A DNA stretch of 64,000 nucleotides. Origin: an uncultured Collinsella sp. Lineage in GTDB: Bacteria > Actinomycetota > Coriobacteriia > Coriobacteriales > Coriobacteriaceae. Position numbers and translations under genes: made by a program. Position 1 is the first letter of the stretch. The number at the start of each line of letters is the position of its first letter. This document shows, one piece after another, positions 43,698 to 52,443 of the stretch. The notes under the pieces were generated by a model. It did no database searches and was not told the DNA's origin. It saw only the letters and a list, made by a program, of their open reading frames with translations. Location of the stretch: assembly GCA_934630855.1 (NCBI GenBank), contig CAKTWW010000004.1, positions 1 to 64,000 on the forward strand. Direction: 5' to 3'.

Positions 43698-43728
43698 ATG
43701 CGGCAAAGGGACTGTCCCTATGCCGCAT
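43698..43728. repeat. Short palindrome with GGGAC-T-GTCCC core
   Basis: ATGCGGCAAAGGGAC and GTCCCTATGCCGCAT are near-perfect inverted arms (14 of 15) around a single T. It sits in the 51-nt gap between a dehydratase subunit and its activase. The same core, in a different stem, occurs at 55618..55648. No T-run follows here on the minus strand. Confidence 0.65.
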
Positions 43729-43733
43729 TCGTC

Positions 43734-44897
43734 CTACAGTGTCTCGATAAAGGCGGCGATGCGCGTCTCGATCTGGCCCATGTCGCCGTTGCTGTAGTCG
43801 GTCTCGATCTTCATGTACGGAATGCCCGCACCCTCGACGGCCTCCTGCATACGAGCGCTCTCGACGTTGAAGGTGTGGCACGCCTGCAGCACGCTCTCAA
43901 CGACGCCGTCGACGTGGTACTTCTCGCACATGGCCAGCGTATTGTCCATGCGACCGTCGTTGGGCGTCATGACCGAGCAGTTGATGTCCAGACAGCGATC
44001 GGCGATAGCGCGCAGGATATCGGGCGCGTCGGGGTCAATCATCATGGCGGCCGTACGCTCGCCCGAGCAGTCGTCCATGCACACGACCACGCCGCCGTTG
44101 GACTCGATGGTGCGACCGATCTTGTTGATCACGCCACCCACCGGGCAGCCGGTAATAAGGATGCGCTTGGTATCCGCCGCAACGGGGCGCTCGCCCGCGT
44201 CGTAAGCCTCGCGCAGGGCAGCGACCTTCTGCTCCAGCTGCTGCGTATAGGCCTCGATATCAAAGCTGAACGTACCGGCGAACATGGTGCTCATCAGGTC
44301 GACGCCGCTCATGGCAGCCGGCTGGTTGGCCTGCAGCGCAAACATCTCGAGCTGGGCGGCACGCAGACGGTTGCGGCGGCGCACGGCAGCACGCAGGTCG
44401 TCATCGGTAATCGTAATGCCGTAGAAGTTCTCGAGCTCCTCCTTGAGCAGGCGACACTCCTCGTACCAGCCCTCGCGCTCGTAGGCACGGTCACGGCCCT
44501 GCGGCAAGTGCAGAATATGCGTACGCTTGAGCTCGTTGAGCAGCTCGTACATTTTCTTCTTGCCGTCGCAGGTGGTCTCGCCGATGATCATGTCGCTAAA
44601 GTACGTAAACGGGCACTTTTGCGAGTAGGCGAAGCCGTAGGTCGACTTAATAAGCGGGCACAGGTTTGCTGGCAGCACCTTCTCGGCCTCGGGAATCACC
44701 TCGTCGGACGTGCCGCACAGGGCCACGCTCGCAGCGCCCGCGGCATCGATAATCTCGAGCGGCGTATAGCTGCACAAAAAACCGACCAGGCGATTGCCGG
44801 CCTGCTTGTAGTCCTTAACGCGAATAAACGCCGCCTTACGCTGCTCGTTGAATTCCTCAAACGTGCGCGGCAACGGCTGCTCAGAAACCTCAGACAT
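43734..44897 (-). CDS. 2-hydroxyacyl-CoA dehydratase subunit (HgdB/FldC-like)
   Basis: This 387-residue subunit binds a [4Fe-4S] cluster used in radical dehydration of a 2-hydroxyacyl-CoA. Family motifs are [27 protein letters not shown] and [10 protein letters not shown]. The start MSEVSEQ (44897) has GGGAG upstream. It is paired with the gene at 45203..46486 and the activase. The acyl substrate (hydroxyglutaryl, lactoyl, aryllactyl) cannot be determined; no CoA-transferase is visible in the window. Confidence 0.9.
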   Translation of the reverse strand: MSEVSEQPLPRTFEEFNEQRKAAFIRVKDYKQAGNRLVGFLCSYTPLEIIDAAGAASVALCGTSDEVIPEAEKVLPANLCPLIKSTYGFAYSQKCPFTYFSDMIIGETTCDGKKKMYELLNELKRTHILHLPQGRDRAYEREGWYEECRLLKEELENFYGITITDDDLRAAVRRRNRLRAAQLEMFALQANQPAAMSGVDLMSTMFAGTFSFDIEAYTQQLEQKVAALREAYDAGERPVAADTKRILITGCPVGGVINKIGRTIESNGGVVVCMDDCSGERTAAMMIDPDAPDILRAIADRCLDINCSVMTPNDGRMDNTLAMCEKYHVDGVVESVLQACHTFNVESARMQEAVEGAGIPYMKIETDYSNGDMGQIETRIAAFIETL

Positions 44898-44947
44898 GTA
44901 GCTCCCTAAAATAGACAAGAAATTCGACTACGAAGACGGCTTTCCCA

Positions 44948-45190
44948 GGTGCCGCAGATTCCGAGCGACAAGCCCGACGCCGCGTACCTCGGTACGCAAG
45001 GAGGGTTGGAGCCGGAAGGTGCGGTGCCCGAGGTTGCCGTGAAAGAGAAGCGCCGCGTACTTTGGTACGCAAGCGACGGTTTGAACGGCAAGATCGGGTG
45101 CCTGGGTGCCGCAGATTCCGAGCGACAAGCCTGACGACGCATACTTTGGTACGCGAGGAGGGTTGGAGCCGGAAGGTGCGGTGCCTGGGG
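44948..45190. repeat. Three-unit imperfect tandem repeat between dehydratase genes
   Basis: Units at 44948-45031, about 45032-45104 and 45105-45190. Units 1 and 3 are nearly identical over about 84 bp (GGTGCCGCAGATTCCGAGCG ... GGAAGGTGCGGTGCC). The middle unit is diverged and shorter but keeps the GTACTTTGGTACGCAAG-like core. Each core (GTACC..GGTAC) is a small palindrome. The 305-bp gap has no supported gene. On the minus strand it would be an intercistronic RNA region. Confidence 0.75.
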
Positions 45191-45202
45191 AAGCCGCGCG
45201 GC

Positions 45203-46486
45203 CTAGATCGTCTCCAAGAAGGCCTCAATGCGGGTTTGCAGCTGGCCTGCGTCCTCGCCGGCGTAGTCGGTCGTTATGTGCATAAAGGGAATACCGGCCT
45301 CCTCGGCGGCCTTCTCCACGGCGAAGGACTCCATCTCGTAGAGCGTGCAGAACTGCAGCGCCACGTCGACGATGCCGTCGGCATGCAAGTCCTTTGCCAT
45401 TTGGACGATGTCCTTCATGCGCTGGTCGTTGGGTGTAAAGACGGCGCAGTTGATCTTAAAGTAGCGCTCGGCGATGGCGTCGAGCATCTCGTCGACCGTC
45501 TCGCCGGACTCGTCGACCAGATCCTTGTAGTAGCGCGAGCCCGTGCAGGACTCCTCGCCCACCACGACGCCACCAGCCTTCTCGATCAGGTTGAACAGCT
45601 TCCAGTTGGGCACGGCCATGGGCGTGCCGGTGTACAGGATGCGCTTGGTGCCCTTGGGCGCCACGCCCTCACCATTGGCGGCGCGCTCCTCGCACTCGGC
45701 AGCCATGTCGTTGATGGCGCCGGTCAGGCGCGGCGTGTCGTCCATAAAGGCAGCCTGCACGGTCAGCAGGCTATCGAGGCCGCTGATGGGCGCCGGGTCG
45801 GCGGCACGGGTCGCAGCCAGACGCTGCAGGGCGCGGCGCTTCTCGTTAACGGCGTGGATGGCAGCCTTCAGGCGCTCGGGCGTGATCTTGACGGCGCACT
45901 CTTCCTCGATCTTGGCAGCGAGCTTTTTGACCTCGGCCTTCCAGGTCACGAGCGTCGACTCGTCGTGCACGTTGGGGATATCCATGACGTACATGTTCTT
46001 TTGCGTGGCAAAGAACTCATAGGCCTTCTTCTTGCCGTCGCAAGTGTTCTCGCCGACTACCAGGTCGCTCGACTCGATGTAGGGGCAGACCTCGCCCAGC
46101 TTAAAGCCAGCAAAGCTCTTAATGAGCGGACAGGTGTTGCGCGGCAGATGCTCCTCAACCTTGTCCGTTGCCCAGTCGGCACCAGAGCACAGGCCCACGG
46201 GAATACCATCGCACGCAAGCACGATTTCCTCGGGCACATAGACGCAGAACGAGCCGACGATCTTGGTGGCCTCGCCGGCCTCCTTCTTGTCGAGCATCTC
46301 CTTAATACGACCGCTATGAATGTTGGTGGCGACAAAATCCAGGTAGGACGTGGACTTGGGACGGTTGTTCTGCGTCAGGAACATGTCCCCGTACATCTGG
46401 CCCACGGCGCCCAGCAGCATGTCGTGGTCGGCAAGATTCATGCCGAGACTCTCCCACATCGGATGGAAATCGAATTCTTCAGCCAT
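45203..46486 (-). CDS. 2-hydroxyacyl-CoA dehydratase subunit (HgdA/FldB-like)
   Basis: This 427-residue partner subunit has CSGADWATDKVEEHL, RNTCPLIKSFAGF, GENTCDGKKKAYEFF and EESCTGSRYY, the same ligand pattern as the neighbouring subunit. The start MAEEFDFHP (46486) has GAGAGGGG upstream; an open frame runs 100 codons further up but into a palindrome-rich leader. It is first in the dehydratase operon. Confidence 0.9.
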   Translation of the reverse strand: MAEEFDFHPMWESLGMNLADHDMLLGAVGQMYGDMFLTQNNRPKSTSYLDFVATNIHSGRIKEMLDKKEAGEATKIVGSFCVYVPEEIVLACDGIPVGLCSGADWATDKVEEHLPRNTCPLIKSFAGFKLGEVCPYIESSDLVVGENTCDGKKKAYEFFATQKNMYVMDIPNVHDESTLVTWKAEVKKLAAKIEEECAVKITPERLKAAIHAVNEKRRALQRLAATRAADPAPISGLDSLLTVQAAFMDDTPRLTGAINDMAAECEERAANGEGVAPKGTKRILYTGTPMAVPNWKLFNLIEKAGGVVVGEESCTGSRYYKDLVDESGETVDEMLDAIAERYFKINCAVFTPNDQRMKDIVQMAKDLHADGIVDVALQFCTLYEMESFAVEKAAEEAGIPFMHITTDYAGEDAGQLQTRIEAFLETI

Positions 46487-46937
46487 GACGGTTCCCCTCT
46501 CGAACCAAAAAACGGATAACAGCGGTATAGATGCACGACGGGCGGCGATTGCCCGGCCGTGCGTAAACCCGGAATTTTGGGGAACCTGCTTTGCGGTTGA
46601 TGATTTAGCTGTGCGTCGTCTCTCCCGGAGCCGTGAACATACCTGCTCATATGCGGCTCCGAGCCATATAGAGGGCGCGCGCGGCAACGCGACACGAATA
46701 TGTCTTCTGCGGCATCGGCGCGCCCTCCTTTTCTCGTCGAAGGTAACTATATCAACGGTCGTCGTCCAGACGAATACCGCCGACACGCGTACGACAGCAT
46801 CGGGATGCGAGTATCTCGCTGTCTGATAAATAATTATCAGATTGATAAGGTTTTGTCATCATCCATTCGGCGAACGGCGACCCGTAAGCATGTCAGACGG
46901 TCGAGAAGCCAATCCCCCGACCGTACCGCACACCGCG
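46487..46937. promoter_or_regulatory. Palindrome-rich leader/promoter region of the dehydratase operon
   Basis: This 451-bp non-coding region holds, in minus-strand order: CTGATAA-N4-TTATCAG (46823-46840) within a GATAA-rich block; a 10-bp-arm stem GAGGGCGCGC/GCGCGCCCTC (46671-46727); and CGGAGCCG/CGGCTCCG (46626-46661). The promoter probably lies near 46830-46860 (GATGACA and GATAAT, 15 bp apart). The two large stems would be in the 5' leader. No known riboswitch was recognised. Confidence 0.5.
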
Positions 46938-48008
46938 CTACCGGCAAACCAGATGGATTCTGCTCGCATCAAAATGCATGCGCAGGGTCTCCCCCGCCTG
47001 CGGCAACTCCTCGACAGGCACACTCACCTTGTTGACCTTCCACTGCAGGCGCGTCGGTGCGTCGGCACGTGGCACATCCAGCAGCACCAAGCGCTCAAAA
47101 CGCGAATCGCTCACGCGGGCCACGTGCAGGTCGTAGCTGTTGCGACCACGCTCGGCACGGTTGTCCACATGGAAGTAGCTCGCGCGGATGCCCAGGTACG
47201 CCACGTTATCGGGCACCTCGCGGCCCACATTGAAGGTCATGCCCCAGTCCAGGGCTTCAACTTCCTGAGGCCCGATCTTGCGCGCGCGGCTCGTGTTTTT
47301 GCAGCCCGTCAGGCGCAGCGCGGCTAAGGTCTGCGGCTGGCGGACCACGTCCTCGACGGAACCGATCTCCTCCACATGCCCGTTGTGCATCACACAGATG
47401 CGCTCGCACAGGCGACATGCCTCATCGATATCGTGGCTCACGTACAGCACGGTGCGGTTGCAGACATCGAACAGGTCGAGCATGTTTTGCTCAAGCGCGC
47501 TCTTGAGATACGCATCGAGTGCGCTCATGGGCTCGTCGAACATGAAGATGCCCGGGTGCGCCGCCACCATGCGGGCAAGCGCCACACGCTGCTGCTGGCC
47601 GCCCGAAAGTCGCGCGGGATAGCGGTCGGCAAAGTCGGCCAGGCCAAAGATACCCAGATAGCGTTCGGCAAGCTTTTTGCGCGCTGCGGCGTCGCCGGCA
47701 TCCTCAACGCCGGCACAAACGTTATCGGCCACCGTCATATTGGGAAACAGCTGATAGTTTTGGAACAGCAGGGCGCACTTGCGTTCCTGGGGCGACAAGT
47801 TGATGCCCGCGGCAGAGTCGAAGAAGGTCACGCCATTGACGACGATCTTGCCCTCATCGGGCGTCTCCACGCCGGCGATGCAGCGCAAGGTACAGCTCTT
47901 ACCGCATCCGGAGGCGCCAAGCAGCGCCACCCGCTCCTCGCCGGCTTCCAGCTGAATGTCGAGGGTAAAGCCGGGATAACGCTTTTTGATATCCAGAACG
48001 AGCGACAT
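46938..48008 (-). CDS. modC: Molybdate ABC transporter ATP-binding protein ModC
   Basis: This 356-residue ATPase energises molybdate import. Walker A is LLGASGCGKSCTLRC, the signature is LSGGQQQRVALARM, Walker B is GIFMFDEPMSALD and the switch His is in YVSHDIDE. The C-terminal 120 residues resemble a MOBE/TOBE molybdate-binding region (WKVNKVSVPVEELPQAGE). It starts 3 nt after modB. Confidence 0.9.
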   Translation of the reverse strand: MSLVLDIKKRYPGFTLDIQLEAGEERVALLGASGCGKSCTLRCIAGVETPDEGKIVVNGVTFFDSAAGINLSPQERKCALLFQNYQLFPNMTVADNVCAGVEDAGDAAARKKLAERYLGIFGLADFADRYPARLSGGQQQRVALARMVAAHPGIFMFDEPMSALDAYLKSALEQNMLDLFDVCNRTVLYVSHDIDEACRLCERICVMHNGHVEEIGSVEDVVRQPQTLAALRLTGCKNTSRARKIGPQEVEALDWGMTFNVGREVPDNVAYLGIRASYFHVDNRAERGRNSYDLHVARVSDSRFERLVLLDVPRADAPTRLQWKVNKVSVPVEELPQAGETLRMHFDASRIHLVCR

Positions 48009-48011
48009 GGC

Positions 48012-49493
48012 CTATCGACCTCCCTTCGCGACCGCGTCGTCACGCATAAGCTCGGCCAACGCCTCGCGATCGATACGCAGGGCATCGCCACCGACGGGGT
48101 CGAGCGAATCGCCCTGACCGACAAGCTCCTTGGCCTGTTTGCGCTCCGCGCGGGAGAGACCCCGCTCGCGGTACTTTTGCGAATGCGCCGTGTACATGTT
48201 GATGAATAGGATGACCAAGAAGCTAAAAACGATCACGACGACGACCCAAAAGAGCGCCACCGACGTATTGCCGCCCATCCACTCAAAGTAGATGGCGATG
48301 GGAATGGTCTGCGTAATGCCGGCATAGTTGCCCGCGAAGAACAGCGTGCAGCCAAACTCGCCCATGGCGCGGGCAAAGGCGAGCACCGTGCCGGCGGCAA
48401 TAGAGGGCCAGCCGAGGGGCATCATGAGCTTGGTAAAGATGCGTCGCTCGGACCAGCCCAGCGTGCGCGCTGCATCGAGCATCTGCGCGTCGAGGCTCTC
48501 GAAGGCGCCGAGTGCCGTACGATAGACGAGCGGGAACGACACCACCACGGCAGAGATCACCGCCGCGGGCCACGTAAAGACAATCGAGATGCCGTGCGCA
48601 ATCAGCCACTGGCCCACCCCGGTCGAGCGGCCGAACAGCATAAGCAGCAAAAAGCCGCAGACCGTGGGCGGCAGCACCATGGGGATGGTAAAGACCGAAT
48701 CGAGCAGGCCCTTCACGCGGCTCGTGGTGCCCATGGTCTTCCACGCGGCAAACAGGCCCAGCGCAAACGCGATCACGAGGGCAAGCCCGCTCGTTTTGAT
48801 GGACACCCAAAACGGGCGGTAGTCGATACTGCCAAAAAATGTCGCGGCGCGCTCCGCCAGCGAAGACGGCTCCGTCGTCGAGACATTCGCATACGGCACC
48901 AAGGCGGCGTTATCGCTCCACAGGGCTCCGTCACCCAGATTGAGCCCGGCGTTTGCAGCATCCGCGGCGTTCACGACGGTGTAGTAGTCACCGTCGCCGC
49001 CCTTCACCTTAAACTGGTAACGGTAATCGTCCTGCACAAGTTCACTGTCCGAGGTGAACACCCACTCAAGCTTGGAGTCCTCCAGCAGCGCGCCTCCCAT
49101 GGAGTGAGACTTATCGAGCCCCGCGAGCATCTTCTTGAGCGCCTTTTGGTCGGAGGCATTTGCGATATCGAGGCCCGCTTCCTTGGCGGCATGGGCGTCG
49201 ACCCACACCACGATGCTCGTAGGCGTGGTCACTGTTACGAGGGTCGTCTTTTTGTAGATGGGAAAACGATAGCCCTCGGGCTGGTCGGCAAACGAGCGGG
49301 CCGTGCCCTTGGCATTGCGCTCGAACGCATTGAGGCCAAAATTGACGCCATCGATTAGCGCGGAATCCTCGGTCGCCTGGCGTCCGTCGGCAGTGGCAAA
49401 AAGCGCCTCGGCACAAGCAACTCCGGGCAGCGAGGTAAACGCAAAGAGAACCGCCGCCAGCGCAGCGAGCAGGCGAATCGTTTTCCTTGACAC
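48012..49493 (-). CDS. modB: Molybdate ABC transporter permease ModB with large N-terminal extracytoplasmic domain
   Basis: This 493-residue protein is about twice the usual ModB length (about 225). A signal peptide (ALAAVLFAFTSLPGVACA) is followed by roughly 210 residues outside the membrane (for example TTPTSIVVWVDAHAA; KVKGGDGDYYTVVN). The standard BPD_transp_1 permease follows, with the EAA loop ALGAFESLDAQMLDAARTLG and TFTWP-like and FARAMGEFGCTLF segments. I chose the GTG at 49493 because GAGGAG sits 6 nt before it. The extra domain is unexplained. A terminator separates this gene from modA. Confidence 0.85.
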   Translation of the reverse strand: MSRKTIRLLAALAAVLFAFTSLPGVACAEALFATADGRQATEDSALIDGVNFGLNAFERNAKGTARSFADQPEGYRFPIYKKTTLVTVTTPTSIVVWVDAHAAKEAGLDIANASDQKALKKMLAGLDKSHSMGGALLEDSKLEWVFTSDSELVQDDYRYQFKVKGGDGDYYTVVNAADAANAGLNLGDGALWSDNAALVPYANVSTTEPSSLAERAATFFGSIDYRPFWVSIKTSGLALVIAFALGLFAAWKTMGTTSRVKGLLDSVFTIPMVLPPTVCGFLLLMLFGRSTGVGQWLIAHGISIVFTWPAAVISAVVVSFPLVYRTALGAFESLDAQMLDAARTLGWSERRIFTKLMMPLGWPSIAAGTVLAFARAMGEFGCTLFFAGNYAGITQTIPIAIYFEWMGGNTSVALFWVVVVIVFSFLVILFINMYTAHSQKYRERGLSRAERKQAKELVGQGDSLDPVGGDALRIDREALAELMRDDAVAKGGR

Positions 49494-49542
49494 GGGCGAC
49501 TCCTCAAACAAAGGGTAACGACGCGCAGGCACGCCGCTTCAA

Positions 49543-49579
49543 TCTAAAAAGGGCGGGCGATCGCAAGAACGCCCGCCCT
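49543..49579 (-). terminator. Hairpin terminator between modA and modB
   Basis: On the minus strand AGGGCGGGCG, a 10-nt loop, CGCCCGCCCT and then TTTTT. It lies after the modA stop and 57 nt before the modB start. Partial readthrough would give more binding protein than permease. Confidence 0.85.
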
Positions 49580-49610
49580 CAAGCATATCGTTATGCAGCG
49601 CTCTTCTGCA

Positions 49611-50486
49611 CTACTCGGATAGCTCAAAGCCGTACTTAGCCCAAATCTTCTGCGCCTTCTTGTTAGACAGGCAGAAGTCGATGAACGCCTTGGCCTCGTC
49701 GGCATGCTCGGAGCTCTCGGCCACGGCACCCGGGTACACAATGGGCTTGTGCGAATCCTCGGGGCACACGAAGGCCTCCTCGATGCCGTCGTAGCGGTAG
49801 ATGTCGGAGCTGTAGACAAAACCTGCCACGCAGTCGCCCGTGGACACGTAGGCGGCAGCGGTGCCGACCTTATCGGCCAGCGCGACCTTGTCGGCGATCT
49901 CGGGCACGTACTCGCCGTCGTCGCCCTCGGTGCCGGTGTAGAGACCCACAGAGGCCAGCGCCTGGTTGGCGTACTTGCCGGCCGGAACGGTCTTGGCATC
50001 GCCGATGGCGATCTTGCCGTCCAGATTCGCGACGTCGGCGACGGCCTCGACCTTGGCGCCGGAGCCCTCGGCGCGAATGATCACGAGGTCGTTGACGAAC
50101 ATGTCCTCACGGGTGTCGGTGTCGACGAGCTCGGCAGTCTCGGCATCGTCCATGGTGCCCTTGGAAGCGGTGATGAGCACGTCGACGGCAGCGCCGGCCT
50201 TCATCTGCTCAACGAGGTCGCCAGAGGCCTTGAACTGCGTGTCGGCAAAGGTGGTGCCGGTCTGGTCGGTGTAGAGTTCCTGGACCTCGGGAAGGGCCTT
50301 CTCGAGCGAGTTGGCGGCGAAAATCTGCAGCTCGACGGCCTTCTTCTTAGAGGAAGACTTGACAGAACCGGCGTCGGAACCAGCAGACTCGGACTCCTTG
50401 TTACCCGAGCAGCCGGCAAGGCCAAGACCGGCAGCAGCTGCGGCAGAAAGCGAAACGAAACCGCGGCGAGAAACCATATCGAACAT
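49611..50486 (-). CDS. modA: Molybdate-binding lipoprotein ModA
   Basis: This 291-residue protein has a twin-arginine-like/lipoprotein N-terminus (MVSRRGFVSLS ... LGLAGCSG), with the lipobox Cys at about residue 26. The mature part shows ModA features: QIFAANSLEKALPEVQ, FKASGDLVEQMKAGAAVDVL, PAGKYANQAL and VYPGAVAESSEHADEAKAF. It captures molybdate or tungstate outside the cell. AAAGGG precedes the ATG at 50486. It is the first gene of modABC. Confidence 0.92.
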   Translation of the reverse strand: MFDMVSRRGFVSLSAAAAAGLGLAGCSGNKESESAGSDAGSVKSSSKKKAVELQIFAANSLEKALPEVQELYTDQTGTTFADTQFKASGDLVEQMKAGAAVDVLITASKGTMDDAETAELVDTDTREDMFVNDLVIIRAEGSGAKVEAVADVANLDGKIAIGDAKTVPAGKYANQALASVGLYTGTEGDDGEYVPEIADKVALADKVGTAAAYVSTGDCVAGFVYSSDIYRYDGIEEAFVCPEDSHKPIVYPGAVAESSEHADEAKAFIDFCLSNKKAQKIWAKYGFELSE

Positions 50487-50546
50487 ATTGAACCCTTTCG
50501 GACCTTGTGCCCGGGCACCCCACCGCGGGCTTTATTCTGTAACCAG

Positions 50547-50599
50547 ATTATACTTCTGCGCGAATAATGATGGTGAGAAATTATTCTCGACTGAGAATA
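50547..50599 (-). promoter_or_regulatory. modA promoter region with GAGAAT palindrome
   Basis: A TATAAT -10 box (50552-50547, minus strand) lies about 60 bp before modA, with a poor -35. Just upstream are TATTCTC-GACT-GAGAATA (50582-50599) and an adjacent GAGAA-N4-TTCTC (50575-50588). This placement suits a repressor or activator sensing molybdate. It does not match the E. coli ModE box as I know it. Confidence 0.5.
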
Positions 50600-50641
50600 T
50601 AGTTTCAAGTCACCGTGCACCTCGGCGTCACTTCGACGGAA

Positions 50642-50677
50642 AACAAAAGGCGGGGCAACCGTTCAGGTCGCTCCGCC
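50642..50677 (-). terminator. Terminator of the moeA-mogA unit
   Basis: On the minus strand GGCGGAGCGACC, TGAAC, GGTTGCCCCGCC and then TTTTGTTTT. It lies 14 nt after the mogA stop and upstream of modA, separating the two molybdenum units. Confidence 0.88.
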
Positions 50678-50690
50678 GCAGGTAAATCGC

Positions 50691-51170
50691 TTATTTGGCA
50701 TGCCCCCCACCCGCTGTCATCTGAGCCGCGTGCTCCAGCTGGTCCGCTATTGCCTCCCAACTTTCGCGAGCCGCCTTGGTGGAACCGGGAAAGTTTACGA
50801 CAAGTGTATGACCGCGCTGCATACACACCGCACGCGAGAGCATGGCACGGCGCGTCTTGGTCATCGAGTAAGCACGAATCGCCTCGGCAATGCCCGGCAC
50901 ATCGCGGTCGCTGACGGCGCGCGTCGCCTCGGGCGTCACATCGCGCATCGAAAGCCCCGTGCCGCCGCAGGTGATCACGACGTTGGCGTGGTGCTCGTCG
51001 GCGGCATCCACGATGGCGGCGCCGATCTCATCGATGTCATCGCGCACGACCACGTGTGAGGCGACCGTCCAGCCCTGCGCCTCGATAAGCTCCTCAAGCG
51101 CAGCCCCGGCCTCGTCCTGCGTAAGATCGCGTGTGTCCGAACACGTCACGATCGATATCTTCAACTCCAT
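50691..51170 (-). CDS. mogA: Molybdopterin adenylyltransferase MogA/MoaB
   Basis: This 159-residue protein adenylylates molybdopterin before metal insertion by MoeA. The family signature ITCGGTGLSMRDVTPEA is present, with VVNFPGSTKAARESW near the C-terminus. The start MELKISIVTCSDTR (51170) has GGGGGAAG upstream. It follows moeA by 10 nt. Sequence alone does not separate MogA from MoaB-type members. Confidence 0.9.
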   Translation of the reverse strand: MELKISIVTCSDTRDLTQDEAGAALEELIEAQGWTVASHVVVRDDIDEIGAAIVDAADEHHANVVITCGGTGLSMRDVTPEATRAVSDRDVPGIAEAIRAYSMTKTRRAMLSRAVCMQRGHTLVVNFPGSTKAARESWEAIADQLEHAAQMTAGGGHAK

Positions 51171-51180
51171 AGTCTTCCCC

Positions 51181-52443
51181 CTACAACACCGTTCCCTCGG
51201 GCAGGTCGACGCGGACAACGTCCACGACATCGCCCGCCGCAAGCTCACATGGCCCCTCGTTAATACGCAGCAGGCAGTTTGCCCGCTGCATGGTTCCCAG
51301 CAGCGCCGAATTTTGCGTTTTAGCCTCGGTCACCATAAGCTCGCCGGTCTCGGCATCACGCGCGACCACGGCGCGGTCGTAGAAGCGACGGTCCTGGCGC
51401 TTTCTCACACCGTGGGTAAGAACTGCTCGCTGCACGGGACGCGCGCCCTCGGCAAAGCCACGCATCTTGCGAATCGCCGGGCGCGCGAGCATCTCGAAGC
51501 CCACATACGCCGCAGCCGGATTGCCCGAAAGCCCCAAGTACGGCTTCCCGCCGAGCAGGCCAAACGTAATGGCCTTACCCGGGCGCATCGAGATGCGATC
51601 GAACAGGACCTCCCCCTCGCGCTTGACCAGCGCCGTCACGTAGTCGTAGTCGCCCGCCGAGGCACCACCGCTCGTGATGACAAAGTCACATTCCCGTACG
51701 GCGCGATGCACAAGCTCGGATATCGCCTGCTCATCATCGGGCGCGATGCCATAGAACACGGGCTCGGCACCGGCATCGAGTGCCTCGGCCATCAGCGCCG
51801 AGGAGTTGGAATCGCGAATCTGACCACGCGCCGGAAGCTCGCTTGGAGCAACCAGCTCCGTGCCCAGCGAGATGATGCCCACGCGCGGTGCGGCGTGCAC
51901 CTTCACGCTCGCGTACCCGGCGCTTGCCAGCAGGCCCGCACCTGCCGGGGCCACGACCTCGCCAGCGTGCATCACGACGTCGCCGGCATGGGCCTCCTCG
52001 GCGGCAGAGCGAACGTTCTCCCCCACCTTAGCCGGCGCCGAGAAGCGGACGTGCGAGCCCTCGTTGCCATCGCCGTCGAGCACCTCGACGATCTCGTACT
52101 TCACCACGGCGTCGGCGCCCTCGGGAACCGGCGCGCCCGTCATGATACGGACCGTCTCGCCCGCGCCAATCGTGCCCTCAAACACATGGCCCGCCGCCTC
52201 GTGGCCAACAACGGAAAGCGTCACCGGCGTATCGATTGACGCCGTGGCAAGGTCGGCCGTACGCACGGCATATCCGTCCATAGCGCTGTTGGCAAATGGC
52301 GAGATATCGATATCGGCCACAGCATCCTCGGCCAAGGGAAGACCGGCTGCCTGCCACACGGGAATCTCGCTGAGATCGGTCGGGGCCACGTGCGAAAGGA
52401 CAATCGCCTGCGCGTCCTCCAAAGGAATGAGCTTCTCTGCCAT
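51181..52443 (-). CDS. moeA: Molybdopterin molybdenumtransferase MoeA
   Basis: This 420-residue enzyme inserts molybdate into adenylylated molybdopterin. Features in order: PFANSAMDGYAVR, IMTGAPVPEGADAVVKYE, GTELVAPSE, ITSGGASAGDYDYV, MRPGKAITFG and LSGNPAAAYVGFEML. The start MAEKLIPLED (52443) has AGAGGTG upstream. It is the first gene of moeA-mogA and is divergent from the CLC gene. Confidence 0.95.
   Translation of the reverse strand: MAEKLIPLEDAQAIVLSHVAPTDLSEIPVWQAAGLPLAEDAVADIDISPFANSAMDGYAVRTADLATASIDTPVTLSVVGHEAAGHVFEGTIGAGETVRIMTGAPVPEGADAVVKYEIVEVLDGDGNEGSHVRFSAPAKVGENVRSAAEEAHAGDVVMHAGEVVAPAGAGLLASAGYASVKVHAAPRVGIISLGTELVAPSELPARGQIRDSNSSALMAEALDAGAEPVFYGIAPDDEQAISELVHRAVRECDFVITSGGASAGDYDYVTALVKREGEVLFDRISMRPGKAITFGLLGGKPYLGLSGNPAAAYVGFEMLARPAIRKMRGFAEGARPVQRAVLTHGVRKRQDRRFYDRAVVARDAETGELMVTEAKTQNSALLGTMQRANCLLRINEGPCELAAGDVVDVVRVDLPEGTVL

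Noticed and set aside
44948..45190. CRISPR array
   Set aside because: There are only three units, without regular unique spacers or cas genes.
46487..46937. Molybdenum cofactor riboswitch
   Set aside because: Stems are present but the conserved Moco-motif bases were not recognised, and the downstream gene is not molybdenum-related.
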